Below are positions 8,728-17,748 of a stretch of DNA of 64,000 nt, piece after piece. Source of the stretch: Anaerolineales bacterium. Its GTDB lineage: Bacteria > Chloroflexota > Anaerolineae > Anaerolineales > E44-bin32. Location of the stretch: contig JAFGNH010000037.1 of the NCBI GenBank assembly GCA_016927115.1, positions 36,584 through 100,583 on the forward strand, given 5' to 3'. The number at the start of each line of letters is the position of its first letter. The first letter of the stretch is position 1. Both the position numbers and the translations under genes were made by a program. Under the pieces are notes generated by a model that saw only the letters and a list, made by a program, of their open reading frames with translations, made no database searches and was not told the origin of the DNA.

Positions 8728-9372
8728 TTGAATACACACACATTCGATAATAAACCCTCTTCTGAACCGGACAGCCCGTCGGAATGGCTGTCAGCTTTGC
8801 AGGTGGATGGATCTCAAGGGGAAGAAATACAAGATAAAACCACTTTTCGCAGCAAGCTGTATGAGTTCTTTGAGACACTTCTGATTGCAGCGATCCTGTT
8901 TGTTGTTATCAATATCATCACTGCGCGTGTCGTTGTGGAAAGTGTCAGTATGCAGCCCAATCTGTATGAGGGTGAGCTGATCATTGTAAATAAACTGGCA
9001 TACCGCTGGTCGGAACCTGACCGTGGGGATATTGTGGTTTTCCCATATCCATTAAACCAGGATATTCGTTTTATTAAACGTGTGATTGGCATTCCGGGAG
9101 ATCACGTGGTGGTGCAGAATGGGCAGACGATCGTAAATGGCATCGTCCTGTATGAGCCGTACCTGACTGAAGTACCTGCCTATACCGGAGAATGGACTGT
9201 TGGCGATAGCGAGGTATTTGTGCTGGGTGATAATCGTAATAATTCCAATGATTCCTCCAGGTGGGGCAATGTTCCATTGGATGACCTGCTTGGGAAAGCT
9301 GTGCTTGTTTATTGGCCTCTACAGGACTTTCACATGATCCCGCACTATAATCTTACGGTCAACGGGGGCTGA
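8728..9372 (+). CDS. lepB: Signal peptidase I
   Basis: Membrane-bound serine protease that removes signal peptides from exported proteins; 214 residues. There is a hydrophilic N-terminus of about 45 residues, one membrane span (about 48-66), the catalytic Ser in SMQP near 74, the general-base Lys in FIKRVIGIPGD near 117, and the box GDNRNNSNDS near the C-terminus. All family boxes are intact, so it should be active. Start is TTG at 8728 with GGAG 8 bases upstream. It is monocistronic, between two terminator-like regions. Confidence 0.92.
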   Translation: MNTHTFDNKPSSEPDSPSEWLSALQVDGSQGEEIQDKTTFRSKLYEFFETLLIAAILFVVINIITARVVVESVSMQPNLYEGELIIVNKLAYRWSEPDRGDIVVFPYPLNQDIRFIKRVIGIPGDHVVVQNGQTIVNGIVLYEPYLTEVPAYTGEWTVGDSEVFVLGDNRNNSNDSSRWGNVPLDDLLGKAVLVYWPLQDFHMIPHYNLTVNGG

Positions 9373-9676
9373 GCAGTCTGCCGGCCTTTTTTTAACACTT
9401 TCCGGTGTTTGTCCTGGTAATCACCTTTCAGTTTACTGCTCTCCATGTGTACAGACACAGCCCATCTCAAAAGACAGAGAGGAATCTTATGATTTGGTCC
9501 TTCGTTGCTTTTGACGGGAAAAAATATACACAGAGGGGTGAAGCTTCGAATTGACAGAAAATCAGTATCAATATCAACAAAAAAACAGGATTAATTCATT
9601 ATTGTTTTATCCTGATTACCCGTTCTTACCCCTTATAATTGAAAGGATGTAAATCGGGCAATAACAAGGGACACCA
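9373..9676. other. Intergenic region before the Nfn fusion gene
   Basis: No gene seen in 304 bases. It holds an imperfect inverted repeat (CAGGAT 9586-9591 and ATCCTG 9609-9614) just upstream of a TATAAT (9634-9639), so the repeat could be an operator. A TTGACA at 9551 has no well-placed -10. There is a T-run after lepB at about 9388 but no convincing stem. Confidence 0.4.
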
Positions 9677-11977
9677 ATGCAAAATTCAACCATCCTCTTT
9701 ACTGCAACTATTGCTGAAAAAATCAAGCGCTATATTGTTCAGGCACCTGAAATTGCCTTGAAAGCCAGAGCGGGACAGTTTGTAATTCTGCGTCTCGAAG
9801 AAGAGGGAGAGCGAATCCCCTTAACTATTGTGGATGCGGATCCGGAAAATGGAACCATTACACTCGTTGTTCAGGAAGTTGGGAAGACTACGAATCATCT
9901 GGCTGAAATGAACACAGGTGATTGCATCAGAGATCTTGTCGGCCCTCTGGGAAATGCATCAAAAATTGTGAAGAATTGCCGGGTGGTAGTCATTGGCGGC
10001 GGCGTGGGGACTGCTGTGAGTTATCCGGTTGTTAAGGCACTCAAAGCATCAGACGATTTTGTAACAACGATTATCGGCGCCAGAAATAAGGATCTCGTCA
10101 TCCTTAAAGATGAAATGTCTGCACTGAGTGATGCCTGCTTTGTAGCCACGGATGATGGCAGCTGCGGTCAACAGGGATTTGTTACAGATATTCTGAAAAC
10201 ATTGCTGGAGAGTGGAGAGAAGTATGACCATGCTTACGCCATGGGGCCGCTGCCCATGATGCGGGCTGTGACAGAAGTAACTCGCCGGTTTGATATTCCC
10301 ACAATGGTGAGTCTGAATCCAATCATGGTGGATGGAACCGGTATGTGCGGCGGGTGCCGTGTACGAGTGGGGGGCGAGAACAAGTTTGCCTGTGTAGACG
10401 GCCCGGAGTTTGATGGACATCTGGTTGACTTTACTTCGCTGATCAATCGCAATCGCGCTCATAAGCATGAAGAACAATGTGCACTCGAAGAAAATATCGC
10501 CAGGCTGCAGGCGCTCAGCCCGAAAGAACGGATGGCGATTTCACGTCATGAGATGCCGGAGCGGCCTGTAGAAAAACGAATCCATTGTTTTGAAGAGGTC
10601 AACCTGGGGTTTTCTGAAGCATATGCCATTCAGGAAGCCAATCGCTGTCTGCAGTGCCGCCACCCAGCGTGCGTGGAAGGCTGCCCTGTAGGGGTTCGGA
10701 TTCCGGATTTTCTGCACCTGATTGAGCAGCAGGAGTATATAAAAGCTGCCAAAATTATCCACGAAGATAATGTGCTTTCGCGTGTTTGTGCACGGGTTTG
10801 TCCACAGTCTGATCAATGTGAGGGTTCCTGTATTCTGACAAAACGCGGTGAAGCGGTAGCGATCGGTGCGCTGGCGCGGTTTGTAACTGATTATGCTGCT
10901 GAGCATGAAACCGTTGAAGAGCTGCCTGCGATAGAGAAATTGGGGTACAGTGTCGCAGTGGTCGGGTCAGGCCCGGCTGGCTTGAGTTGTGCTGGTGATC
11001 TTATACGACAGGGATATGACGTAACAGTCTTTGAGGCTTTTCATGATTTTGGTGGTGTGCTGATTTACGGTATTCCAGAGTTCCGTCTGCCTAAGGAAAT
11101 TGTGCAGAATGATATTGCGGCGCTGCAGGCATTGGGGGTCAAGTTCCAGGCAAACACACTGATCGGTGTTACCTATACCGTAGACGAGCTGCTTACACAG
11201 GAAGGTTTTGATGCCGTATTTATCGGCGTGGGTGCCGGACTGCCGTATTTTATGGAAATTCCTGGTGAGAACCTGATTGGTGTCTTTTCCGCTAATGAAT
11301 TTCTGACCAGAGTAAATCTGATGAAAGCCTGGCAGTTCCCCAGGGTGGATACACCTGTGTTCAATGTACAGGGAAAGCATGTGGCTGTCATAGGCGGGGG
11401 GAACACAGCACTGGACTCGGCTCGAGTGGCCCTGCGGCTTGGAGCAAGCCAGGTGGATATGATTTACCGGCGCAGTGAAGCCGAAATGCCCGGCAGGATT
11501 GAAGAGATTAAACACGCAAAGAGTGAAGGTGTCAGGTTCCAGTTTCTTTGCAACCCTGTTGCTTTTTATGGCGATGAGGATGATTGGCTTACGAGGATAC
11601 GCTTGATCCGTATGGAGTTGGGAGAACCGGATACCAGCGGACGCCGCCGCCCGGAACCTGTGGAGGGATCTGAGTTTGAAATGCCTGTAGACATGGTTGT
11701 TATTGCTATCGGTAACGGTGCGAATCCGATTATTCAGAAAACAACCAATGATCTGGAATTCAATAAACGGGGCAACATAATTGTGGATAGTGAAAGTATG
11801 TATACCGGCAAAGAGGGTGTTTTTGCAGGTGGTGATATCGTCACCGGTGGTGCAACGGTTATTCTGGCTATGAGCGCCGGGAGAAAAGCAGCTGCTTCGA
11901 TTGACAGGTACCTGTCTATGAAGAGTGATGTACGGTTTACTGAAGAGCCATCCTTGTTAGCGGCGCCGGGCGATTGA
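9677..11977 (+). CDS. Fused NfnA/NfnB-type NAD(P)H:ferredoxin oxidoreductase
   Basis: A single 766-residue chain joins two enzymes that are separate subunits in NfnAB or SudBA. Residues 1-270 are a ferredoxin-reductase-like FAD/NAD module ending in a [2Fe-2S] site (MCGGCR and FACVDG). Residues about 320-750 are GltD-like: Fe-S cysteines in CLQCRHPACVEGCP and CARVCPQSDQCEGSC, FAD site VVGSGPAGLSC and NADPH site VIGGGNTALDSA. NfnAB couples NADH, NADPH and ferredoxin by electron bifurcation in anaerobes; the same fold is also annotated as a glutamate synthase or dihydroorotate dehydrogenase electron-transfer subunit. No gltB or pyrD is nearby, so I favour the transhydrogenase role. AAGGG precedes the ATG at 9677. 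Confidence 0.85.
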   Translation: MQNSTILFTATIAEKIKRYIVQAPEIALKARAGQFVILRLEEEGERIPLTIVDADPENGTITLVVQEVGKTTNHLAEMNTGDCIRDLVGPLGNASKIVKNCRVVVIGGGVGTAVSYPVVKALKASDDFVTTIIGARNKDLVILKDEMSALSDACFVATDDGSCGQQGFVTDILKTLLESGEKYDHAYAMGPLPMMRAVTEVTRRFDIPTMVSLNPIMVDGTGMCGGCRVRVGGENKFACVDGPEFDGHLVDFTSLINRNRAHKHEEQCALEENIARLQALSPKERMAISRHEMPERPVEKRIHCFEEVNLGFSEAYAIQEANRCLQCRHPACVEGCPVGVRIPDFLHLIEQQEYIKAAKIIHEDNVLSRVCARVCPQSDQCEGSCILTKRGEAVAIGALARFVTDYAAEHETVEELPAIEKLGYSVAVVGSGPAGLSCAGDLIRQGYDVTVFEAFHDFGGVLIYGIPEFRLPKEIVQNDIAALQALGVKFQANTLIGVTYTVDELLTQEGFDAVFIGVGAGLPYFMEIPGENLIGVFSANEFLTRVNLMKAWQFPRVDTPVFNVQGKHVAVIGGGNTALDSARVALRLGASQVDMIYRRSEAEMPGRIEEIKHAKSEGVRFQFLCNPVAFYGDEDDWLTRIRLIRMELGEPDTSGRRRPEPVEGSEFEMPVDMVVIAIGNGANPIIQKTTNDLEFNKRGNIIVDSESMYTGKEGVFAGGDIVTGGATVILAMSAGRKAAASIDRYLSMKSDVRFTEEPSLLAAPGD

Positions 11978-12058
11978 TCCCATTGATTCTGCCGGGTATA
12001 TAGGGAAACCGCCAGAGACCGAATACAGCAGATAGAATAGCAAACACGACAGAAAATA

Positions 12059-12103
12059 CTGTAAGGTTTTTGGAGCATACTATCCGAAAAACCTGACAGT
12101 TTT
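12059..12103. terminator. Bidirectional terminator between convergent genes
   Basis: Long hairpin between the Nfn gene (+) and murJ (-). Left arm 12059-12073 (CTGT, AGGTTTTT core), loop of 10, right arm 12084-12099 (GAAAAACCT core, ACAG end), with one mismatch and one bulge. TTTTGTGTT follows on the plus strand and TATTTTCT on the minus strand. Confidence 0.65.
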
Positions 12104-12144
12104 GTGTTCCCTGTGTGAGTTCCGTGTCAGACAGCCGCAGGTGA

Positions 12145-13713
12145 TCAGAGATTTCGGAGCAGACGCAGTTCGGGCAGCAGGAATGGTACGACAATAATTG
12201 TGCCCACGGCAAGTGCAGCAGTACCTGTGACCAATGGGGCCGCAGTGAGCAAGGATGCCACAAGCAGGCTGGCGGCAGCACCCAGTACAGTACCGGTAAT
12301 AACACGCAGTAAAGGTTTGCGCTGGTGCAGGATCGAAGGAAAACTGCGGGATAGAATATACAGCAACAAGCCCGTTTCGAGTGTGAAAGCCAGACTGTTA
12401 CTCAGGGCAATTCCAGCAGCACCCATGGCGCGGTACAGCAGGATCCCCACGGTAACAAACACAGCCGCACCGAGGCCGCGGCTGATCAGAGGTATGCGTG
12501 CATTCTGTCTGGCGTAAAAAGCCCGTGCGGCAATCTCAAGCAGTGAATGCCCGATCAGACCCAGCAGATATGCTCTGGCGGCATGGACAACCAGGGTTGT
12601 CCCGTGTGAGTCGAAACCGAATACGGCTTCAATCAGCGGTCTGATGGTTACCGAGAGCAGCACGGCTGAGGGAATTGTCAGTGCAAGGATGATCCGGATG
12701 GCGCGCTGGACGGAGTCAGCAAAGGATGAGTCATCTTTACGGGCAAAAAACTCCGAAAGTGTGGGGTGAATGGCTGTGCCGATGGCTGTTCCGAAAATTG
12801 TCTCCGGCACCTGCATGATCAGCCAGCCATAGGCGAGGGCGGTGATAGAACCTGTATCCAAACGGGATGCAAGGTTATCCTGTACGACAAAAATCAATTG
12901 AAAGACTCCGATGGTGAGAATCCGGGGGGCAAAGAGTCGTGCAACACGGAGCACACCCGGATAGCGTATCTGCAGGCTGGGAGACCATCTGAATTTGAAC
13001 CGCACAAGGCCGGGCACCTGAATGGCCAGGTGGAGGACTGCCCCCAGGATCACACCGTAGACCAGACCGTGGATTCCCAGACCGAATGCCGGCAGTGTAA
13101 GGCCCCCGATCTGATAGCCGTCGGCAGGCGCAAGCACAAGAGCGCCGAAAATCTGGCCGCTGTCAAACAGAACCGGAGCCAGAGCTGGCAGCAGGAAATG
13201 CTGATTCGCCTGGAGTCCTGCACTTACCAATCCGCTGACAGAAAAGATCAGGGTAGCGATCAGGTTCAGACGCATCAAATCAGCTACAAGGTCCTGCATC
13301 TCCCGGTTGAATCCGGGGACGATGCCTGCTTCTGCGCTCACAATTTGATCCGCAAAGAGTGCCAGGAAAACAGAAGCCAGAGCGGTAATTAAAAATGCCC
13401 AGTTTGCCACACGGCTGAACAGATTCCACAGTTCCTCGCGGCCGGAGCGGTCGAGAGTCTGGGAAAGTACCGGGATGAAGGCGACAGCGAGTGCCCCACC
13501 GGAGATTGCAGCAAAAAGCAGATCCGGCAGGTTGTTGGCGGCATTGAAGACATCGAGATCTGTACTGACGCCGAATTGGCGGCCGATTACAATCTGCCGA
13601 AGCATCCCGAACAGTTTATCGAGCGTAAAAAAGATGGCAAGCAGCAGTGAAGACCGGGCAACATGGGTTAAGAGCGGTTTTTTTTCCTGTTGGGGTTTCA
13701 TTATTTGCTCCAT
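12145..13713 (-). CDS. murJ: Lipid II flippase MurJ (MviN family)
   Basis: Polytopic MOP-superfamily protein, 522 residues with about 14 membrane segments. MurJ moves lipid II across the membrane for peptidoglycan synthesis. The N-terminal segment DKLFGMLRQIVIGRQFG and the following AFNAANNLPDLLFAAISGG are hallmarks of the family. Start is ATG at 13713; a second ATG at 13701 has GGAG at a good distance and is an alternative. It is the last gene of a minus-strand group after purA and the C39-TPR gene, 66 bases downstream of the latter. Confidence 0.9.
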   Translation of the reverse strand: MEQIMKPQQEKKPLLTHVARSSLLLAIFFTLDKLFGMLRQIVIGRQFGVSTDLDVFNAANNLPDLLFAAISGGALAVAFIPVLSQTLDRSGREELWNLFSRVANWAFLITALASVFLALFADQIVSAEAGIVPGFNREMQDLVADLMRLNLIATLIFSVSGLVSAGLQANQHFLLPALAPVLFDSGQIFGALVLAPADGYQIGGLTLPAFGLGIHGLVYGVILGAVLHLAIQVPGLVRFKFRWSPSLQIRYPGVLRVARLFAPRILTIGVFQLIFVVQDNLASRLDTGSITALAYGWLIMQVPETIFGTAIGTAIHPTLSEFFARKDDSSFADSVQRAIRIILALTIPSAVLLSVTIRPLIEAVFGFDSHGTTLVVHAARAYLLGLIGHSLLEIAARAFYARQNARIPLISRGLGAAVFVTVGILLYRAMGAAGIALSNSLAFTLETGLLLYILSRSFPSILHQRKPLLRVITGTVLGAAASLLVASLLTAAPLVTGTAALAVGTIIVVPFLLPELRLLRNL

Positions 13714-13779
13714 CAGGCAGCCTCGGAAAACGAAAAACCAGAATTCAGCCCATTAAAAGAAAAAAATCTGGTATGGATT

Positions 13780-15093
13780 TTACGGATATGCGCCGACCCG
13801 TTCAAGCTGGATCCGAGCCGGATCCCAATCCGGGTGCAGTTCCAGCGCGACGCGCCAGTCATGTATGGCCTGATCAATATCGCCCAGGCCTTCGTATGCT
13901 AACCCGCGCCAGTAGAAGCATTCCTCAAGCACAGGCTCACTGATAGTTTCGAGCAGGGTTGTGTTGGCCAGGTTGATGACATCTCCAAAGCGACCGCTGT
14001 AGTAGTATGCCCAGAAAGGCCCGGTTTGATACCACATAATCCGGTATGGTCGTGAGACATCATCTAATGTAAGGGATGCGTAGATGGCAAAAGCCTGGTC
14101 ATAGGCGTAGGCAGCGTCTACATACTGCTGCAGGGCAACATGACTGGTGCCGAGATTAAACCAGGCAAAAAACTCATCCAGTTCGGTTTCGGTCTGTGTT
14201 TGTGATACGGCTGTTTCAAGTGCATGCTGAGCTGCCCAGGCAGAATCGAGCCAGGGGCCCAGCGCTTCGAAGAGGGCTTCTTCCTGTTCGGCAGGATATA
14301 CAACCAGGAAGATGTAGTTAAAGGAAATCCATCCGTCGAGGAACTCATCGTAAGTTGTCAGATGGTCCTTGCCGTCTTTAATATAGGTGTCCTGCACAAG
14401 AAAGGAGTTTATTGTGTCGTCGTAGCCGGTAACAAACTGGTAGTGGCCAAGCCAGCCAAGGTTGCCGGTGTAGTCAACCTCATAGTACCCTTTCTCGACA
14501 AGAACGGGGAACCCGGCGGAAATAAGTTGTTTGAGAACCTGGATATCGCCACCCTGCCGGATGATCATATTCAGAAAAGTCTGAGTGCGGACGAAATCTT
14601 CCATTTCGGAGGGCAGGACATTCTTATCCTTGTCAGAAGGTTTGACATAGGCACCAACAACATCACGATCCCCGTCCCATCCCCAGAAGTTAAGTGCCAT
14701 GGAGAGGTTTGATGGTCCGCAGTAATTCCAGCGATTGTGCTGGTCTTCATATTGAACGCCCTCGAGGAAAACGGACTGAGGGAGAGGTTGAAGGGTTGGT
14801 GTTGGAGTGGCGGGTTCCGGTGTAGGGGTTTCAGGTGCGTCGGTTACTTCAGGTGTGAGTGCAGACAGGGTCTGCTGTACGATCGTTGCTAGCTGCTGCT
14901 GTTGTTCCGGCACAAAAATGGCTTCCTCCGGCGGATTGATCGCATATTTTATCCGTGTCTGCAGCTCATCAATACGCCAGGAGAGTTTCTCATGGATGAA
15001 GGGGATTTGATAAAGAGCGATGGCCAGTATTCCTGTCAGCACAGGGATACCGATAAACCACAGCAGAGTTTTCTTACGCGTTGTCCGAAACAT
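13780..15093 (-). CDS. Membrane-anchored C39-like peptidase with TPR tail
   Basis: 437 residues: one N-terminal membrane anchor (about 9-29), a Thr/Pro-rich linker (85-105), a C39_2-type papain-like domain with Cys125 in NYCGPSNLSM and His217 in GHYQFVTGYDD, then TPR-like helices (about 290-430). The domain should lie outside the membrane. The Cys-His pair suggests cysteine peptidase activity, but the substrate is unknown. There is no ABC transporter to make it a bacteriocin exporter. The ATG at 15093 has no Shine-Dalgarno sequence and sits 6 bases after TATAAT on its strand, so its message may be leaderless. It lies between purA and murJ. Confidence 0.8.
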   Translation of the reverse strand: MFRTTRKKTLLWFIGIPVLTGILAIALYQIPFIHEKLSWRIDELQTRIKYAINPPEEAIFVPEQQQQLATIVQQTLSALTPEVTDAPETPTPEPATPTPTLQPLPQSVFLEGVQYEDQHNRWNYCGPSNLSMALNFWGWDGDRDVVGAYVKPSDKDKNVLPSEMEDFVRTQTFLNMIIRQGGDIQVLKQLISAGFPVLVEKGYYEVDYTGNLGWLGHYQFVTGYDDTINSFLVQDTYIKDGKDHLTTYDEFLDGWISFNYIFLVVYPAEQEEALFEALGPWLDSAWAAQHALETAVSQTQTETELDEFFAWFNLGTSHVALQQYVDAAYAYDQAFAIYASLTLDDVSRPYRIMWYQTGPFWAYYYSGRFGDVINLANTTLLETISEPVLEECFYWRGLAYEGLGDIDQAIHDWRVALELHPDWDPARIQLERVGAYP

Positions 15094-15099
15094 GGGTGA

Positions 15100-15105
15100 A
15101 TTATA
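15100..15105 (-). promoter_or_regulatory. -10 element for a possible leaderless transcript
   Basis: Read on the minus strand this is TATAAT, then six bases, then the ATG of the C39-TPR gene. Transcription would begin at or next to the A of the start codon. No clear -35 is seen. Confidence 0.5.
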
Positions 15106-15126
15106 ACCGAGAGTTGTCCACTTGAT

Positions 15127-16416
15127 CTACCGGTGGATCAATGCGTCTCGCTCCGGCCCGACGGATACCATACGGACGGGGAGGTTTGTTTCGGTTTCAA
15201 TCAAACGGATATACTGCTGTGCTCCTGCAGGCAGTTTGTCCGGGCTGCGCACAGATGTGATGGGTTCTGCCCAACCGGGTAGTTCGGTGTAAACCGGCAT
15301 ATAACTTCCGATGGCGTCTGGTGTATCCGTGAGGTTTGGTGAGGAGAGACCGTTGCAGGAATAGGCAGTACAGACTTGCAGCGGTGAAATCCCGGAGAGA
15401 ATATCCAGCTTGGTGAGTGTGAGCTCGGTGAAGCCATTCACTCTGGCGGCATAACGAAGGAGAACAAGATCCAGCCAGCCGCAGCGGCGAGGGCGTCCGG
15501 TTGTTGTACCGAATTCGTCCCAGGGGTTTTCGCCGGTGCCGCGCAGCAGATCGCCTTCGGGCCCAGTGAGTTCAGTGGGAAAGGGTCCCTCGCCGACTCT
15601 GGTTTGGAAGGCTTTGGTGACACCGATAATACGCTGCAGAAAAGAGGGGCCGATTCCGAGTCCGAGCAGGGCTCCCGGCGCAGTCGGGCTGGAGCTGGTT
15701 ACGTACGGATAGCTTCCGTGATCGATATCAAGCAGGGTGCCCTGGGCTCCTTCTGCGAGAACGGTTTTCCCCGCTTCAAGAGCTTCAGCGATTTTCGAGC
15801 CGGTGTCTGCCAGATATGGTTTCAGGCGGGTGGCAATCTGGTGGAAGCGGGCGCTGATCGCTTCGGCATCCAGAGGGGGTTGTCCGTAGATTCGTTCCAG
15901 TAGTTTATTTGCGGCTGCAACATGTTCACGGATCAGGCGGGCAAAGGTATCCGGTTTTTCCATGGCGCCGGCCCGGATGCCGCGTCGGGCGGCTTTATCT
16001 ACATAGGCCGGCCCGATGCCGCGCCTGGTTGTGCCGATTTTTAATCCACCACGCTGGGATTCCTGCGCACCATCCAGGGCGATATGAGCCGGGGTGAGGA
16101 TATGAGCAGCCCGCGATATTTTCAGGCGTTCCGGGCTGATATCGACACCCAGCTTTTTCAGGTCATCAAGCTCGGCAATAAACCGCTCGGGGTTGATCAC
16201 CATTCCATTTCCAAGAATGCACAGCGTATGTGGATGAATGATACCGGAAGGAATAAGGTGCAGCTTGTATATTTGACTACCGACGGTAACGGTATGCCCG
16301 GCATTGTCCCCGCCGGAGAATCGAGCGGTGATATCGGCTTTTACTGCCAACAGGTCTGTAATGCGGCCTTTTCCCTCATCTCCCCATTGTGCGCCCAGGA
16401 TCATATCAAGAGGCAT
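15127..16416 (-). CDS. purA: Adenylosuccinate synthetase
   Basis: Joins IMP and aspartate with GTP hydrolysis in the AMP branch of purine synthesis. Length 429 residues, typical. The N-terminus holds the GTP loop WGDEGKG (11-17), then GGDNAGHTV and the IMP-binding region with GTTRRGIGPAY. VLAEGAQGTLLDIDHG and TTTGRPRRCGW are family blocks. GGAGG sits six bases before the ATG at 16416. It heads a minus-strand group with the C39-TPR gene (33-base gap) and murJ. Confidence 0.96.
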   Translation of the reverse strand: MPLDMILGAQWGDEGKGRITDLLAVKADITARFSGGDNAGHTVTVGSQIYKLHLIPSGIIHPHTLCILGNGMVINPERFIAELDDLKKLGVDISPERLKISRAAHILTPAHIALDGAQESQRGGLKIGTTRRGIGPAYVDKAARRGIRAGAMEKPDTFARLIREHVAAANKLLERIYGQPPLDAEAISARFHQIATRLKPYLADTGSKIAEALEAGKTVLAEGAQGTLLDIDHGSYPYVTSSSPTAPGALLGLGIGPSFLQRIIGVTKAFQTRVGEGPFPTELTGPEGDLLRGTGENPWDEFGTTTGRPRRCGWLDLVLLRYAARVNGFTELTLTKLDILSGISPLQVCTAYSCNGLSSPNLTDTPDAIGSYMPVYTELPGWAEPITSVRSPDKLPAGAQQYIRLIETETNLPVRMVSVGPERDALIHR

Positions 16417-16579
16417 GATTCCCTCCTTCTGACAGAAAAAATCTATGTGCGGTACGACCGGATCATACCAGACATCACGCTCTTTGCAACGATTCCTTGC
16501 AGTTATACTTACATTTCTTCATTCTACTACTGAGAAACGGCACAAGGTTATTGATCTGTTCCAGATGCAGCGATCAGGC

Positions 16580-16585
16580 TATAAT
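16580..16585 (+). promoter_or_regulatory. -10 element for LysM protein gene
   Basis: TATAAT 22 bases before the start codon. No convincing -35 at normal spacing; TTGATC at 16551 would give a spacer of 23. Confidence 0.35.
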
Positions 16586-16607
16586 CAGGAAGCGGAGGAT
16601 GGCTTCT

Positions 16608-17402
16608 ATGGGCAAAAAAGGTAGGATGCTTCTCAGCATTCCAGTTGTAGTACTTCTTGCTTCCTTTCTCAATCCATTTCACCTGTACTCTGTTGAGACG
16701 TCTTCACTTACCCAGGGAACATTCCCAACTCCGACCCCCGATGCTGAAGGGAATATTATCTATGTGGTTCAGTCCGGCGATTCGCCCTGGACGATTGCCG
16801 CTGTTGCCGGAATCACTCTGGAAGAATTGTATGCCCTGAATGGAATGCAGCAGGACGATTTTATCACGCCCGGTATGCAGCTTCTGCTGGGGACGGCTCC
16901 ACTTCCTACGGAGACCTCTCCGCCGGCGGCTCAGCTCACCGAAACTGCGATGGCGATACCCTCCACTCCGGTCTATGGAGTGGGTGAAATCTGCATCCTG
17001 ATTTTTGAGGATGAAAACGGGAATGCGCGCCTGGACGAGACTGAAGGCGCACTCCCCGATGGGCAGATCAGTGTCATTGGAGTTGATGGAACGCAGGTTG
17101 GTGAACACACAACAGATACGGATCCAGAGGGATTCTGTTTTAAGGATGTTGAGTATGGTGATTACAATGTAAGTGCTGCAGTTCCGGAACACTTCAATGC
17201 CACCACGAGTATGAACCTTGGGATCACGCTTGAAGCCGGTGATGTGAGCTATATCCAGTTTGGTGCACAAGCCAGTGGAGTGGTTGATCTTCCTGACAAC
17301 GACCAGGGTAATCAGCGTTCCCTGGTGTTGGGGATTCTCGGGGTGTGTCTGCTGATCGCGGCTGGAGGTCTTGGATTCTACGCTTTTCGGTACACCCGTT
17401 GA
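16608..17402 (+). CDS. Secreted LysM-domain cell-wall protein with C-terminal membrane anchor
   Basis: 264 residues: an N-terminal signal sequence (hydrophobic 7-20), one LysM repeat starting YVVQSGDSPWTIAAVAG (about 47-90) expected to bind glycan, a Thr/Pro linker, a beta-sandwich domain resembling SdrD-B or carboxypeptidase-regulatory folds with CILIFEDENGNARLDE (about 130-215), and a C-terminal membrane helix (about 240-260). It is probably a cell-envelope protein. I chose ATG 16608 because GGAGG (16594-16598) lies 9 bases upstream; the ATG at 16599 abuts that site. It is divergent from purA. Confidence 0.75.
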   Translation: MGKKGRMLLSIPVVVLLASFLNPFHLYSVETSSLTQGTFPTPTPDAEGNIIYVVQSGDSPWTIAAVAGITLEELYALNGMQQDDFITPGMQLLLGTAPLPTETSPPAAQLTETAMAIPSTPVYGVGEICILIFEDENGNARLDETEGALPDGQISVIGVDGTQVGEHTTDTDPEGFCFKDVEYGDYNVSAAVPEHFNATTSMNLGITLEAGDVSYIQFGAQASGVVDLPDNDQGNQRSLVLGILGVCLLIAAGGLGFYAFRYTR

Positions 17403-17748
17403 TACACTCTTACATCTGATTGGGCTGGAATAATCCCGTTATTCTTGATCCCACAGGAAACATTCCTGTCGTCGGTGTTTTTCCCCTTTTTGATCCGAAT
17501 ACACTGCTGGAGATCAGAAAATTTATCTGTTTGTAATCTACAGCTGTTTCCCTGTTATCAACGATGTTTTTATACGCAGTCACTCCTGTTATCACACCCT
17601 TTTTTGGATACCTTTTATGGCAATGTTTCCAAGAACCTGTTAGATTCCAGTCTGGGGTCATTGTGTATAGATTTACCAGGTATCACCTGTGGTTTTACTT
17701 TCAGGACAGAACTACAATCAATAAGCGAGGAGCTGCTGGAGTTAGTGG
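17403..17748. other. Intergenic region before the multi-GAF kinase
   Basis: 346 bases without a convincing gene. A short perfect hairpin (ACAGGAA 17453-17459, loop ACA, TTCCTGT 17463-17469) is followed within 10 bases by pyrimidine-rich sequence with T-runs and may end the LysM message. Open frames here show no recognisable protein features. Confidence 0.4.

Noticed and set aside
11635..11670. RRRPEPVEG segment in the Nfn gene, resembling a repeat-derived insertion
   Set aside because: GltD-family proteins have a similar SGRRRP segment at this point, so it is native sequence.
13475..13943. Overlapping plus-strand frames around the murJ/C39 junction
   Set aside because: Antisense to two recognised genes; no features.
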